64,000 nt of DNA from Isoetes taiwanensis (Eukaryota; Streptophyta; Lycopodiopsida; Isoetales; Isoetaceae). This document shows positions 11,151-23,151 of this stretch, in pieces (the first letter of the stretch is position 1; every line of letters starts with the position of its first letter). The position numbers and the translations under genes were made by a program. Under the pieces are notes generated by a model that ran no database searches, had not been told where the DNA came from, and was given only the letters and a program-made list of their open reading frames with translations. The stretch spans positions 2,358,001-2,422,000 of the forward strand of contig JAJEKV010000035.1 in assembly GCA_021234155.1 (NCBI GenBank). Direction: 5' to 3'.

Positions 11151-14026
11151 GGCAAATGCTAAATAAGTGTAGCACCTCGACCTCGACCTCTCCTTTACTT
11201 CGACCTTATTCTTTCCGGCCCTTCATTCTAATCTCCGCAATGAGTCATGATTTCTGATGCTAAGCTATTTCATGCTTCGATTTTAAGCAGAACAAACAGG
11301 TATGCTATTGCATAGCCCATTTTTTGCAGAGATTGCTTTCGATTCTGTGCATTAGGGAAAGTATGCCTCATTTTGATCTGATTGAATGTGTCCACATTAT
11401 CGCATGTTGAAATTTTTACTGGAGTTTGAGTCTTTGCAGAAAAAGCGGTTCAAAGGTAAAATTTGTGGCCCAAGTGATTGGAAATCCCTGCCGGTTTACA
11501 TCTTCATTTCCCCCCTTACATTTGTATCTGCCATAGCCATCAAAATATTCAGCAGCCTATTCCTAGTCATGGCCGTTTTGCCAGAGCAATCCCTGCAGAG
11601 CTTTCAACCATAGCTTGGAAGAGGCATTTGTTGGAAGGCTATCACATTAGTGCTGATGGAAAGCATGTTGCTTCTTTTCCATATAGAACAGTGAGTAATT
11701 GTTAGTCATGCATAAGTCAAGAGTCTAGAGCAGTCTATCTAGTAAATTATCATTCTTACAATTGGCTCATAAAACTGATGCAAGATTTTATTTTAGAAGA
11801 GGCTACAAGCTTTATTATTTCTTGAGACATTGATGTACACTCTGTTATGGCCATATCATTGGCCCATTCTCATCCAAAGTTCACTCGGAGCAGCTTATAG
11901 CGGAATCTGAAACACTAAGACCTCTTCCATTGCCAAAAGTTCCCGTGGATCGTTTATTGAAATTCTTTCTGCAAAGCACGCACTTTGTGGAACGGATGGT
12001 TGTTTGCAAGATTTGGATGCAGTGAAAATCAACTAGATATTGGGGCTATCTTATGAGCGGTGTATGTGTTTGACTAGAAGCATTTCTAATCATTTTGAAA
12101 GCATATAAAATTTTGGGTTGATGTATCCTGAATTTATGGTTACTAGGATCAATAATACTGTTGCATATTACAGTGCTGAATCCTAGTTCTGATGTGTTCA
12201 GTATTGAAGCACTACATTTAAATTTTGGCATGTCATTTATGTTAACTCCAATGATTTTTACAGAAGGAAACCGAACAACTGGAGAGTTAGATTATGCTCC
12301 TGCTAGGTCTTTGTTGAGATCGGGTCCCATTGTTGGATCTCTCAAGGCACATATTCATGCTGTAAGTGATGGAAACATGTAGATGTTTTTCCTGATCGTA
12401 TATTAACTGGAGCTGTGAGCTATTGTGATTATTTATAGTTTGAGCTGTCATTTCCTGATTGCTGGGTTAACACTAGAGAATGTCGTGTAGTATGCATCAA
12501 AAGAAGGGAATGGAAAAGCAGTCTCAGATGCAGTTGATCAATCCTTAATGTTTATGCTCTAAGTATATTGCCTGAGACAGTTTTCTAGATGCACTACATT
12601 TTCATAACAATCTGCTGTACACAGTAGTGCAAACCATAGAGTCGTGCCTAGTTTCTGTACAATTGGTGGAGGCATATAGCAAATCTTGCAGGGTACGTGC
12701 ATCAGGATGCACATAAATTCTTTATTACTACTGTGGATGGTATCCATGCAAGCTCTAGTAAGTTAAGTTCAAGGCTGCCATTCAGAGTGTCAATCGGATG
12801 TCATATACTCAGCTCGTGGTTTCACATCTACAACATACAATCCATGTGTAGATATTTCATTGGATCTAGAGACAAGTTCTGTTCAAAGGTCTCCATGGAC
12901 ATGATTAACTCGAGAGGTACAAGTAATTTCCCAACATTTTGGGGTATCTGGATTGCTTTACAGGGTCTGAAAAGCTTGGATCTAATGAAGGTATATTTTG
13001 TGAGTGTTGCCCCAGGTAAAACAACAATCCACAAAGCAGATGTCCTTCAGGAAGCTAACCTTTGTTTCAGCGTTTTCCTTCTAAAAATGCTTGTACAAAA
13101 GTCGGTCGATGTGTCGCTTTTCTTTAAACATGGCCCCCTCCCTCTCTTCCTTCAGGCATGGCAACAGACTCATAATTGTGGAATAAAAAGCATGAGCATA
13201 ATCCTTTCCCTAAATTTGAACTTTTTGCTCCTGAGTATTAGATTCAGGGCATTACGTTTGGTATCCCCAAGCTTGGAGGTGAGTAGTATGAATGTGATGA
13301 TGCTTGGATTACTCTGTAAGAGAAGAAGCAGTAAGAAGTCTGCTACAAGGCTACATGTAAACTTTCTTACAGATCCAACAACCACAGCACTAAAAGCAAT
13401 GGCAATTATGTAAATCTTGAATATCATGGAGGACCCTGCTTTTATAAAAATAAATATGACAGCCTGTTGGAATGTAAAATATGTATTATATTGTGCGGCT
13501 ATTAATGGTGAACCATCCCTGCACTCCCACACACGGTGAGATCTGGGACATTGCCGTAATGTGTGATTAGAACTGTAAGGTCTCAAGGGCAGATCTTAGA
13601 TTTGTCTAGCGGAATACTACCCATCATAGATATTCTAACTTACAAGCACAAAAAATGGTGGTGATACAATATGAAGAAACATGGTAGGATGTGCCTCCTA
13701 ACTCTTGAGATGAAGGTAGGTTTTCGGTAGCTATGTGGTAGAGCACTTGGTTGGCCTGTAAGCAGGTTTCAGTTTGCTACTCCCAGAAGTTAAGGTCGTC
13801 TCACTATTTTTACATTCATGACATCTCTGGGATTTCGGCATCAATGGAACAGCCATTAGACAGTTAAAAGGCATCACTCCTTTGACACGAGTGTGCAAAG
13901 GTCATGCGTAAATATAATGTAGGAAGTTCTAATACATGCAGCATGTTGCGGCACCCTGTGTTATTATTCTTGTTGCAATATTCAGTTGGGCCACCTCTTA
14001 CCTTTTGACCCTTGTTCTGAAACTTG
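11006..14026 (+). repeat. tandem duplication, unit 1 (3,021 bp)
   Basis: This unit is repeated head to tail at 14027-17013. It starts inside the palindromic module and ends in what is, in unit 2, the intron just upstream of the first recognisable TFIIF-beta exon. Exon-like pieces are present but not recognised: one near 11590-11690 reads WKRHLLEGYHISADGKHVAS, and another near 12265-12375 contains TTGELDYAPARSLLRSGPIV. The first about 740 bp and the last about 400 bp look identical between units. The middle carries scattered substitutions and a 36-bp difference near 12700. Confidence 0.9.
13720..13790 (+). repeat. tRNA-derived SINE head (unit 1)
   Basis: TAGCTATGTGG (13728-13738) matches a pol III A box, followed by TAGAGCACTTGG. 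After a CTGTAAG anticodon-loop-like word, a B-box-like GTTTGCTACTCCC lies at 13772-13784. The spacing and order are those of the tRNA-related head of plant SINEs. The B box is degenerate, and the block cannot fold as a proper tRNA acceptor stem, so it is not called a tRNA gene. Confidence 0.45.
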
Positions 14027-17013
14027 TCCCTTGTTTACATGGGTTTTCGGCATATTCTTGGTATATGTCGGTATAAACCAAGAACATCCCAAAAACTGCT
14101 CCAAACTCCCAATAGCCTGTAAACTCTCGGTTGTCCCTGTTGCTGGGCAGCCGCTCTAAAACCGTCTAACCGGCAAATGCTAAATAAGTGTAGCACCTCG
14201 ACCTCGACCTCTCCTTTACTTCGACCTTATTCTTTCCGGCCCTTCATTCTAATCTCCGCAATGAGTCATGATTTCTGATGCTAAGCTATTTCATGCTTCG
14301 ATTTTAAGCAGAACAAACAGGTATGCTATTGCATAGCCCATTTTTTGCAGAGATTGCTTTCGATTCTGTGCATTAGGGAAAGTATGCCTCATTTTGATCT
14401 GATTGAATGTGTCCACATTATCGCATGTTGAAATTTTTACTGGAGTTTGAGTCTTTGCAGAAAAAGCGGTTCAAAGGTAAAATTTGTGGCCCAAGTGATT
14501 GGAAATCCCTGCCGGTTTACATCTTCATTTCCCCCCTTACATTTGTATCTGCCATAGCCATCAAAATATTCAGCAGCCTATTCCTAGTCATGGCCGTTTT
14601 GCCAGAGCAATCCCTGCAGAGCTTTCAACCATAGCTTGGAAGAGGCATTTGTTGGAAGGCTATCACATTAGTGCTGATGGAAAGCATGTTGCTTCTTTTC
14701 CATATAGAACAGTGAGTAATTGTTAGTCATGCATAAGTCAAGAGTCTAGAGCAGTCTATCTAGTAAATTATCATTCTCACAATTGGCTCATAAAACTGAT
14801 GCAAGATTTTATTTTAGAAGAGGCTCCAGGCTTTATTATTTCTTGAGACATTGATGTACACTCTGTTATGGCCATATCATTAGCCCATTCTCATCCAAAG
14901 TTCACTCGGAGCAGCTTATAGCGGAATCTGAAACACTAAGACCTCTTCCATTGCCAAAAGTCCTCGTGGATCGTTTATTGAAATTCTTTCTGCAAAGCAC
15001 ACACTTGTGGAACGGATGGTTGTTTGCAAGACTTGGATGCAGTGAAAATCAACTAGATATTGGGACTATCTTATGAACGGTGTATGTGTTTGACTAGAAG
15101 CATTTCTAATCATTTTGAAAGCATATAAAATTTTGGGTTGACGCAGCCTGGATTTATGGTTACTAGGATCAATAATACTGTTGCATATTACAGTGCTGAA
15201 TCCTAGTTCTGATGTGTTCAGTATTGAAGCACTACATTTAAATTTTGATATGTCATTTATGATAACTCCAATGATTTTTACAGAAGGAAACCGAACAACT
15301 GGAGAGCTAGATTATGCTGTTGCTAGATCTTTGTTGAGATCGGGTCCCATTGTTGGATCTCTCAAGGCACATATTCATGTTGTAAGTGATGGAAACATGT
15401 AGATGTTTTTCCTGATCGTATACTAACTGGAGCTGTGAGCTATTGTGATTATTTGTAGGTTGAGCTCATTTCCTGATTGTTGGGTTAACACTAGAGAATG
15501 TCGTGTAGTATGCATCAAAAGAAGGGAATGGCAAAGCAGTCTCAGATGCAGTTGATCAATCCTTAATGTTTATGCTCTAAGTATATTGCCTGAGACAGTT
15601 TTCTAGATGCACTAAATTTTTATAACAATCTGTTGTACAAAGTAGTGCAAACCATAGAGTCGTGCCTAGTTTCTGTACAATTGGTGGAGGCATATAGCAA
15701 ATCTTGCAGGGTACATGCATGGTATCCATGCAAGCTCTAATAAGTTAAGTTCAAGGCTGCCATTCAGAGTGTCAATCGGATGTCATATACTCAGCTCTTG
15801 GTTTCACATCTACAACATACAATCCATGTGTAGGTATTTCATTGGATCTGGAGACAAGTTCTGTTCAAAGGTCTCCATGGACATGATTAACTCGAGAGGT
15901 ACAAGTAATTTCCCAACATTTTGGGGTACCTGGATTGCTTTACAGGGTCTGAAAAGCTTGGATCTAATAAGGTATATTTTGTGAGTGTTGCCAGATAAAA
16001 CAACAATTCACAAAGCAGATGTTCTTCAGGAAGCTAACTTTTGTTTCAGCATTTTCCTTCTAAAATTGCCTGTACAAAAGTCGGTCAACGTGTCCAATTT
16101 CGCTTTTCTTTAAACATGGCTCCATACCTCTCTTCCTTCAGGCATGGCAACAGACTCATAATTGTGGAATAAAAAGCATGAGCATAATCCTTTCCCTAAA
16201 TTTGAACTTTTTGCTCTTGAGTATTAGATTTAGGGCATTACGTTTGGTATCCCCAAGCTTGGAGGTGAGTAGTATGAATGTGATGATGCTTGGATTACTC
16301 GTGTAAGAGAAGAACCAGTAAGAAGTCTGCTACAAGGCTACATGTAAACTTTCTTACAGATCCAACAACCACAGCACTGAAAGCAATGGCAATTATGTAA
16401 ATCTTGAATATCATGGAGGACCCTGCTTTCATAAAAATAAATATGACAGCCTGTTGGAACTTAAAATATGTATTATATTGTGCGGCTATTAATGGTAAAC
16501 CATCCCTGCACTCCCACACACGGTGAGATCTGGGACATTGCCGTAATGTGTGATTAGAACTGTAAGGTCTCAAGGGCAGATCTTAGATTTGTCTAGCGGA
16601 ATACTACCCATCATAGATATTCTAACTTACAAGCACAAAAAATGGTGGTGATACAATATGAAGAAACATGGTAGGATGTGCCTCCTAACTCTTGAGATGA
16701 AGGTAGGTTTTCGGTAGCTATGTGGTAGAGCACTTGGTTGGCCTGTAAGCAGGTTTCAGTTTGCTACTCCCAGAAGTTAAGGTCGTCTCACTATTTTTAC
16801 ATTCATGACATCTCTGGGATTTCGGCATCAATGGAACAGCCATTAGACAGTTAAAAGGCATCACTCCTTTGACACGAGTGTGCAAAGGTCATGCGTAAAT
16901 ATAATGTAGGAAGTTCTAATACATGCAGCATGTTGCGGCACCCTGTGTTATTATTCTTGTTGCAATATTCAGTTGGGCCACCTCTTACCTTTTGACCCTT
17001 GTTCTGAAACTTG
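14027..17013 (+). repeat. tandem duplication, unit 2 (2,987 bp)
   Basis: Second copy of the 11006-14026 unit. The junction AACTTG|TCCC at 14026/14027 has no inserted bases. Unit 2 lacks 36 bp near 15717 relative to unit 1 and differs at scattered sites between about 14770 and 16500. It runs directly into the TFIIF-beta exons, so this copy keeps the original 3' context. Either a recent local duplication or an assembly artefact joining two haplotypes would look like this. Confidence 0.9.
16707..16775 (+). repeat. tRNA-derived SINE head (unit 2)
   Basis: Duplicate of the SINE head at 13720-13790, carried along by the tandem duplication. The A-box-like TAGCTATGTGG starts at 16715. Confidence 0.45.
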
Positions 17014-17028
17014 TTGGGAACTTTGCAG

Positions 17029-17769
17029 GTAAACTAGTTCTGGAAGGAAAGATTGAACACTCCTTTAACATAAATGCCAACGGTACTGACATTGACGACT
17101 ACCGAAAACTCTGTCGTGACAGACTGAATAAATCCATGGTGAAGACAAGAACCTTACAGGTATGTGGCATATATGAGCTTAGTTCGTACTTCACTCGCTG
17201 TATTGGCTTTTTGATGGGTTAGGCTTCAAATGGTGTCTCATTTGGTAGGTGTTACAAAATGACCGAGGGATGATAACGCCTCTCTCCAGTACATGGTCTA
17301 TTCAAAAGGTTAGTTCAAAAGCTTATTAGTGTTTAAGCATCACATTATGTCATAATATCCAATGGTTGTTTAAACTTCAGGACAAAAAAAGAATTGCTGC
17401 AGCTGCAGCGAAAGGGCCTGAAGGAAAACGTACACGCAGAGAGCGTGGTGAATTGGAGGATATTGTGTTCAAATTGTTTGAGAGGCAAACCAATTGGGCG
17501 TTGAAACAACTTGTGCAGGAAATAGACGAACCAGTTGTAAGCTTCTTCCAGCACATAACGTCTACAATAATAATGCTGCATCTTTTGAAGAACCTCTCAT
17601 CTACAGAAATTTGTTGCCATTGTTCAAGTGGAAGTTCTTCCCTTGGCCCAATTTTTTGCTTAGGCATGCAGCTAAAGCATCTCTTAGTAGTCTGAAAGTG
17701 CTAATTTGTATTTCTGTACAGGCTTTCTTGAAGGAAATTTTGAATGACTTATGCATTTACAATAAATGA
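17029..17769 (+). CDS. general transcription factor TFIIF subunit beta (RAP30-like), 3' exons
   Basis: Four exons with GT-AG borders: 17029-17159, 17249-17308, 17381-17536 and 17722-17769 (TGA). They encode the middle and C terminus of the RAP30 family: KLVLEGKIEHSF, a DRG-containing linker, a Lys-rich block (DKKRIAAAAAK), then the winged-helix DNA-binding domain (RRERGELEDIVFKLFERQTN, WALKQLVQE, FLKEILNDLCIYNK, stop). TFIIF-beta acts in the nucleus with TFIIF-alpha to recruit RNA polymerase II to promoters and suppress non-specific DNA binding. Plant homologues end in the same way and are about 260 residues long; roughly 130 are encoded here. The N-terminal dimerisation half is not recognised in this window. 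Upstream lies the 3-kb tandem duplication, so the 5' exons may have been displaced, diverged or lost. All visible exons are open and in phase. Family assignment is confident, functionality is not. Confidence 0.88.
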
Positions 17770-18990
17770 GGAACCAACCAACGCGCATACGAGCTCAAGC
17801 CCGAGTTTGGGCGAGCATCTACTGCAGAATAAGCAGCAGAGCCTGCAGAATAGGTTAGAGGTTGTACATAGATGGATCTTTTTTGTATAGTATCAAGCTG
17901 GAAGGCAGCACTGTACATGTTTTTTGATTGGCATTTGTACCATACAAAGTGAACAATGCATATTGGAATGAGATCAGCCTATTTGACTGTTTCTAACTAG
18001 TGGCATATTAGTTCCAGCTATTTGTTTTTTGAATGTGTTAGATCATGCAATGAAAACTACAAAGTAAAATGTATAAATTGTAAAATGGCTTCTTCTAGCA
18101 TCCAAGCCTGAGATTGGCACTTCTTTGTATAATATTTTAACAGTGTATAGTCTTTTTGAGTTTATAGGCAACAGGACAAATGAATCCATAAGCCTTTTCT
18201 AGTTTATGTTTTTCTTAGTAACTCCATACAAGTACTCCTGTGCCACACAGAGTTGCCAGTAAATTGTGATTAACTCAGCATTTGCATTACAACGGCATGG
18301 TACAATGTGGCTTCACATAGTTGACAATTTACATCGGAGGATAATGTTTAGCACAAAGGCACATGCTCCATATATGAGAGAAATAAATAGTTAGACCTTG
18401 AATTTAAGTTCTATGTTAGGAAGATGGGATCACCAAAAGAACTGTTGCATTACCCATGTAATTGATATCAAGGACTGTGTTTCCAAAGTCGGCTGCACAT
18501 AGAGAAGGCCATAAAGAAAGCTACAATTAAAAACTTATCCAAAATATGATCAAGCAAATATGATCAATTAAAAACTTATCCAAAATATGATCAAGGAATT
18601 GATTCTGGAACAAGTTCCCTGAAAATGACTCCATCTAGACGTGCATCAGGTATGGTCAATGAACCTAAAGTCATAAAAATATGTCAGGATACTCTCTTGA
18701 ATGGAACTTGATATAACGACGTTATCTTTCAGCTATGAGATGTTCCAACAAAGGTGGAGGCACTCTTACAAGATCCCAAGTCTATTAGAGGCATAAGCAG
18801 TAAATAAACCTGCACAGCTTCGAAAGAAAACTCAAAACTCTTGCGCTAAGAAAATGGCACCCTCTGTTCATAGCATTCACACGACACAAAACAAAAAAGA
18901 CCCAACATGAAAAAACGAAATAGAAACCATGAAAACACATTTCCAACACGAAAAGACCAAATAGAACCCATGAAAACACATTCTTAGGCC
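17770..18990. other. TFIIF-beta 3' flank, otherwise no gene
   Basis: Probable 3' UTR, then AT-rich sequence. A short direct duplication (AACTTATCCAAAATATGATC twice) lies at about 18535-18597. Confidence 0.4.
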
Positions 18991-18993
18991 ATC

Positions 18994-19027
18994 GGAGGGC
19001 AACCACTCGTGCGCAGCACCTTGTTTT
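18994..19027. repeat. GGAGGGCAAC terminal motif, copy 1
   Basis: The sequence GGAGGGCAACCACTCGTGCG followed by CAGCACCTTGTTTT matches 44251-44284, where the first part is a perfect hairpin (GGAGGGCAACCCTCC). A hairpin followed about 11 bp later by CTTG|T resembles a Helitron-like 3' end with a non-standard CTTG in place of CTRR. Only two copies are seen. Confidence 0.4.
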
Positions 19028-19309
19028 CTGTTGCAGCTATAGAGAGCTTTAGGAATGTTTCATATGACCTTTGTCTTCTTGACATCGCTTTGGGAAGTTG
19101 CTCAGACATTATTGTGCGTATTTTGCTGGATGTAAAACCTCCTGACTTAATCTCCTCAAATCTATCTTTCACAAAACAGGTCAGATGATTTAAAGAAGTT
19201 GGAGATGAGTTTTAGTCTACAAGGACATTTCGGATGTGAAGCTACAAGGATCAGACATGGTCAAAGGAAGCAAAGGTACAATGTATTCCATCTTTTTGGG
19301 TTTTTCTTA

Positions 19310-19475
19310 GAATCCACCATCCGTTCAGATTTCTCTGCTGCCAATCCGTTGTTTCTTCCTTTCTAGATTTATAGAAACGATGCTAAGGTCGGAACACAGA
19401 AGCCTCAATCCGGAACTCCATATCTCTATTATCCAAAGCTTTTCCAGCCAGGCATTTGATTCTGGAAGACCCCGA
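19310..19475 (+). repeat. leader-like repeat, copy B (partner at 10405-10545)
   Basis: Homologous to 10405-10545 (GATGCTAAGGTCGGAACACA here, GATGCCAAGGTCGAAACACA there). It sits about 280 bp downstream of the GGAGGGCAAC motif and just before a SEC14-domain fragment on the opposite strand. Confidence 0.65.
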
Positions 19476-19659
19476 CCGTTTTTCCAGCTTCTTTTTGTTC
19501 TACTCTTTTTTTTTTCTTTTTTGAAGTGCGTGCTTCAGGATGGCAGTTAGTAGACATGTCCTTTAGTGCAGGTCCTTTAGCTGTAGACTAAACAGAATTA
19601 TCAGAATTCTGGTACCTGATTCATTCCAGGGACCTGCATAAGAACTTTTTCCAAATCCA

Positions 19660-19790
19660 TTATGTGCCGTAGGCGCATTAACCATTATCATTTTTCCCAA
19701 ATATTCTGGGTAGTAATCCTGATCTATCTTAGAGATCGACTGAATAAAATTTCGCATTGACTTGCTCATGTTGCAGGGTTTTGAAATCAC
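19660..19790 (-). pseudogene. SEC14 (CRAL-TRIO) lipid-transfer domain fragment
   Basis: Read on the minus strand, this segment encodes MSKSMRNFIQSISKIDQDYY, then PEYLGKMIMVNAPTA. This matches the CRAL-TRIO core of plant Sec14-like phosphatidylinositol transfer proteins, where the helix ending in KIDxDxYPE is followed by a beta strand ending NAPxxF. Similarity stops right after NAPTA (19666 on the plus strand), where a normal gene would continue with the FRAxW segment. This fits an exon cut off at or near a splice site. No other exon of the gene is seen nearby. It is an isolated single-exon fragment, most likely captured by a mobile element. Confidence 0.7.
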
Positions 19791-22101
19791 AGGGTTCTTT
19801 TTCTAATCACAGAATTCTGAATTTTAGAATTGCATAGTTTTCTAATCACCAATTTTTTAAGCAGGTACTGCGCTCTATTAGGATTGTTTAGGATGGAAAA
19901 TCCGAGAATCTGCTGCTCTGTCACAAAGGAAGCGAACATTGCATTGCATTTTTGCAAGCCAGTCCCGCATGCAAGGTATACTTCTATTGCATAATTTCAT
20001 TGTTCTTATTTTGTGGCCATTTTCATGTCAAATTGAATGTAAGTTCTTATTCTGTAAAGCCTATCATTAAGCAAAGAAGGATAAGAGGTCCCTTATGGTG
20101 ACAACATAATAGGTTTCATCTCCTTAAAGTTTCTTAGACTAGATATTCATTCCATGTTGTTGTTTAGGATTCTGAAATTCAGGAGTCTGCCGCTGACAAT
20201 GTTTTTGCTTTCAGTTTCCTCTATTGCTTTTGAGTTTGATCAAAACAGTATTGGAGATCATCTCCTTTGTACTTTCTTCCATCGTTTGTTCTGCAGGCAA
20301 TGAGAACAATGGCATGCCATCTAATAATGCTGAAGGTGGATCTATGCGTAAAGGAGAACTATAATGTGAGTTTTCTTCACCATTTTGTAGTTGTATCTGT
20401 TATATTAACTTTGTTCATCTTTTGAAATAGTGGAGAATTGCAAAATTGAGACTTTGCTCCTTTCATGCTTTTTATTGTGCTTTTTCCTATTTCATTTTGA
20501 AGTACTACGTTGTACCGTGAGTCTATTTGCCAGTCAAATCTGGGGATGATTCCTTCTGAAATGATTTTCTATTTTGATGTTGTTAATTTCAGTGCTTGAA
20601 ATCATTTTTCAAGTTACTTCATTTTTCAAGTTACTCATTTTTCACTATTTTTGGTAAGCGTTACTAACATCATGTTTTTCTGCCTTAGGACATCTATTTC
20701 ACATTCAACAGGCTGAAGTTGAACGCCAGCAGGTTTCCATCTCCATATTTATGTGCTCTCAATCAGGTAATCATTTGTTTGACAAGTTTGTTATGATGTA
20801 TTGGATTTTATATTTCTAATTTTTTTAATTCTGTTTAGAAGGGCTTGCCCCATGTTCTGTCATTGAGTAGCAGGTATTCTTTTTCTAATTCCATTATAAT
20901 ACTGCATGTATATTTGCTCACTGGTGATCCTTTTAGTCAAGGAAGACGTGCATGGTTCTATTGATGTTTGTTTCTTTGTCTTTAGTTCTGGAGCATTTGA
21001 GCAAGTCCAGTCTCTGATGCGAAAGCTGCGAGGATGGTCTCTTTATTGCAGGGCTATAATTTTTGCTGGAGCAATTGTGCAAGCTAAGGTTTAAGATGAA
21101 CAATTTGAGATCTTTACATTTCTATATGATTAGGGTCTGGTAAAATAAGCAGCAGGGCCAAATCAATTTTTGTCCATTACAGCTACAATGATCTAGAAAG
21201 GTGATTTGGGGCTGGATATAACAAGTTTCTGCACTTGCAGAGCCGTAGATGTCGCTGGAACGATCCTTGAAGGTAAAGTAATACAACTCCATATTATTTT
21301 TTTGGATTTTTTTTTTGGATTTTAAAATGGTAGGACAAGGAAAAAAAGCAACAGAGTTTCATCAAAGTTGATTCAGCATCTTGGTATGTTCAGTTCAATC
21401 TTCTACTATTTTCAGAAATGTAGATGCATCTAAGCCTTAGATATCTCAATGTTTGTAAGACATGCCATGGCAAAGTTGAATGATAAATGTCATCTTTGAC
21501 GTTTATGCACCAGAATTGCCATGCCACATGAGTTCAATGATAGAGGTATACCTGATTAGGCCAATCCTCAATGATTCTTTGTTTTTATAGCTTGAGTTAT
21601 TTATGCTTGCTATGTTGGTATGACATTTCAAGGTTCAAATCCTTACAATCTACATTTTTTCTATTGCTACATAAATGATGTGCACCACAAGTGTGCATAT
21701 ATATGCCTCCATGCAATACTTTTGCTGAGTTGCTATTTTTGTTCCTTATTCTGAAAATGATCTGTTTACATTAGCGCTATATGTCCGGACATGTATATTT
21801 CTTCTCACTTTTACACGATATCCATCTTCTCACTTTTACATGATATGCATATGTGAAATAATAATAAAGCACATAAAATGCCAGAGCAAAAGAAGAGGGA
21901 AGGTCCTTCAAATGTATTTTCCGAATCCTAATTGTACCTTATAGATGCAGCACACTAGATTATTCCATCAGTTAAGGAGTGCAATGTTCCTTTATGGCAT
22001 CTTTAAAGCTTCTATTGAGTGTATAAGTCTTCACCTACGAATAGACAAATGAAAAACTGCATTGAATTGTATTGTGAAAATCACGATCCCAATATGTTAC
22101 C
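19791..22101. other. non-coding stretch, no gene recognised
   Basis: AT-rich sequence with several exon-like short segments between good GT and AG signals (for example 20985-21090, encoding AFEQVQSLMRKLRGW), but no family I can name. It may be further gene debris. Confidence 0.35.
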
Positions 22102-22200
22102 AATGACAACAATGGTGTTGCTACACTACTAATGACAACAATGATGTTGCTACACTACTAATGATAACAATGATGTTGCTACACTACTAATGATAACAAT
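22102..22200 (+). repeat. 29-bp tandem repeat, about 3.4 copies
   Basis: Units beginning AATGACAACAATGATGTTGC start at 22102, 22131, 22160 and 22189, an exact 29-bp period with one or two substitutions per unit. Confidence 0.85.
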
Positions 22201-23151
22201 TATGAAGATTACATATGAAGAAATGAGTCCTTACATTAGCACAAATGGGTTAGAGGATATTTATAAAAGAAATCACAATATCATTATTTTTGAGTTATGT
22301 TGTGCAATTGCACAAGCGTTAAAGCATCAAAGCTTAAAATAAGGTATAAGTGAAGCATATCAAGATGGGGTGATAGAGTGGATTTTAATAAGGTGTAAGT
22401 GAAAAACATACGAAGATTAGGTGGTAGAGTAGGATTTGATGCATGCTGACTGAATGCATTTTTTAGGGTGTTAAGGTTCGAGATAATTTAGGGGCAATGA
22501 AAGCAATGGAGAAGAAAAGGACGATAAGAAATGGATAAAACAGGACAATAATGTAGGGAGCTAAAAGGAGAGAGGGTCGGATTTGCAAGGGCAGAGTAGA
22601 TCAACTAGCAAGGGCAATTTTCGCAGAGAGCTTCCGGCAAGAATCCAACTTTGGGAAAATTCATTGGCCGATGAGGAAGAGGTCAACGATCAATATAAAA
22701 AATCCATAGAGATACATATACTTGGGCATACGTTTGCATTGTAACCATATCACTAGATCTATTTTGCAAGTTTATTTCCTTTTATCATGTTGTAATGTTG
22801 ATTGTTCTGTTCAATAATTCCTTTTTCTTTGTACTTTTACGCCTAGAGGTACAGATGTCAATGTTGAAAATTTGCACAAAGGCTTCACCCGTATTGATAT
22901 TATCCAAAAAAATACAACATTAGGCTCTTGGGTATGTGCGTCATGTGGAGATCCATATTTAGAGTCCATCATGAACTGAAGTACGCCAATGAACCAGGAC
23001 AAGCATATTTAGATCCGATGGTCCCTTTATTTTTCAAAAGCTCCATTTAGCTCTTCGAAATTTTACCTCCATTTAGTTCTACCTCGGCAACGATATTCCA
23101 TTCCAGCGGGAACTATATTCCAGCACCAACTATGGCGCACAGGATGCATTA
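22201..23151. other. non-coding stretch, no gene recognised
   Basis: No recognisable coding sequence. A short direct similarity (ACTATGGC..C.GGATGCAT) occurs on either side of the adjacent foldback element (23130-23150 and 23761-23782). Confidence 0.35.

Noticed and set aside
12697-13413. 238-codon plus-strand frame in duplication unit 1
   Set aside because: The corresponding frame in unit 2 is broken by indels, and the text is not protein-like over most of its length.
13723-13786. Possible tRNA gene with A box and a CTGTAAG anticodon-like loop
   Set aside because: No acceptor stem pairing and a degenerate B box; better explained as a SINE head, duplicated at 16.7 kb.
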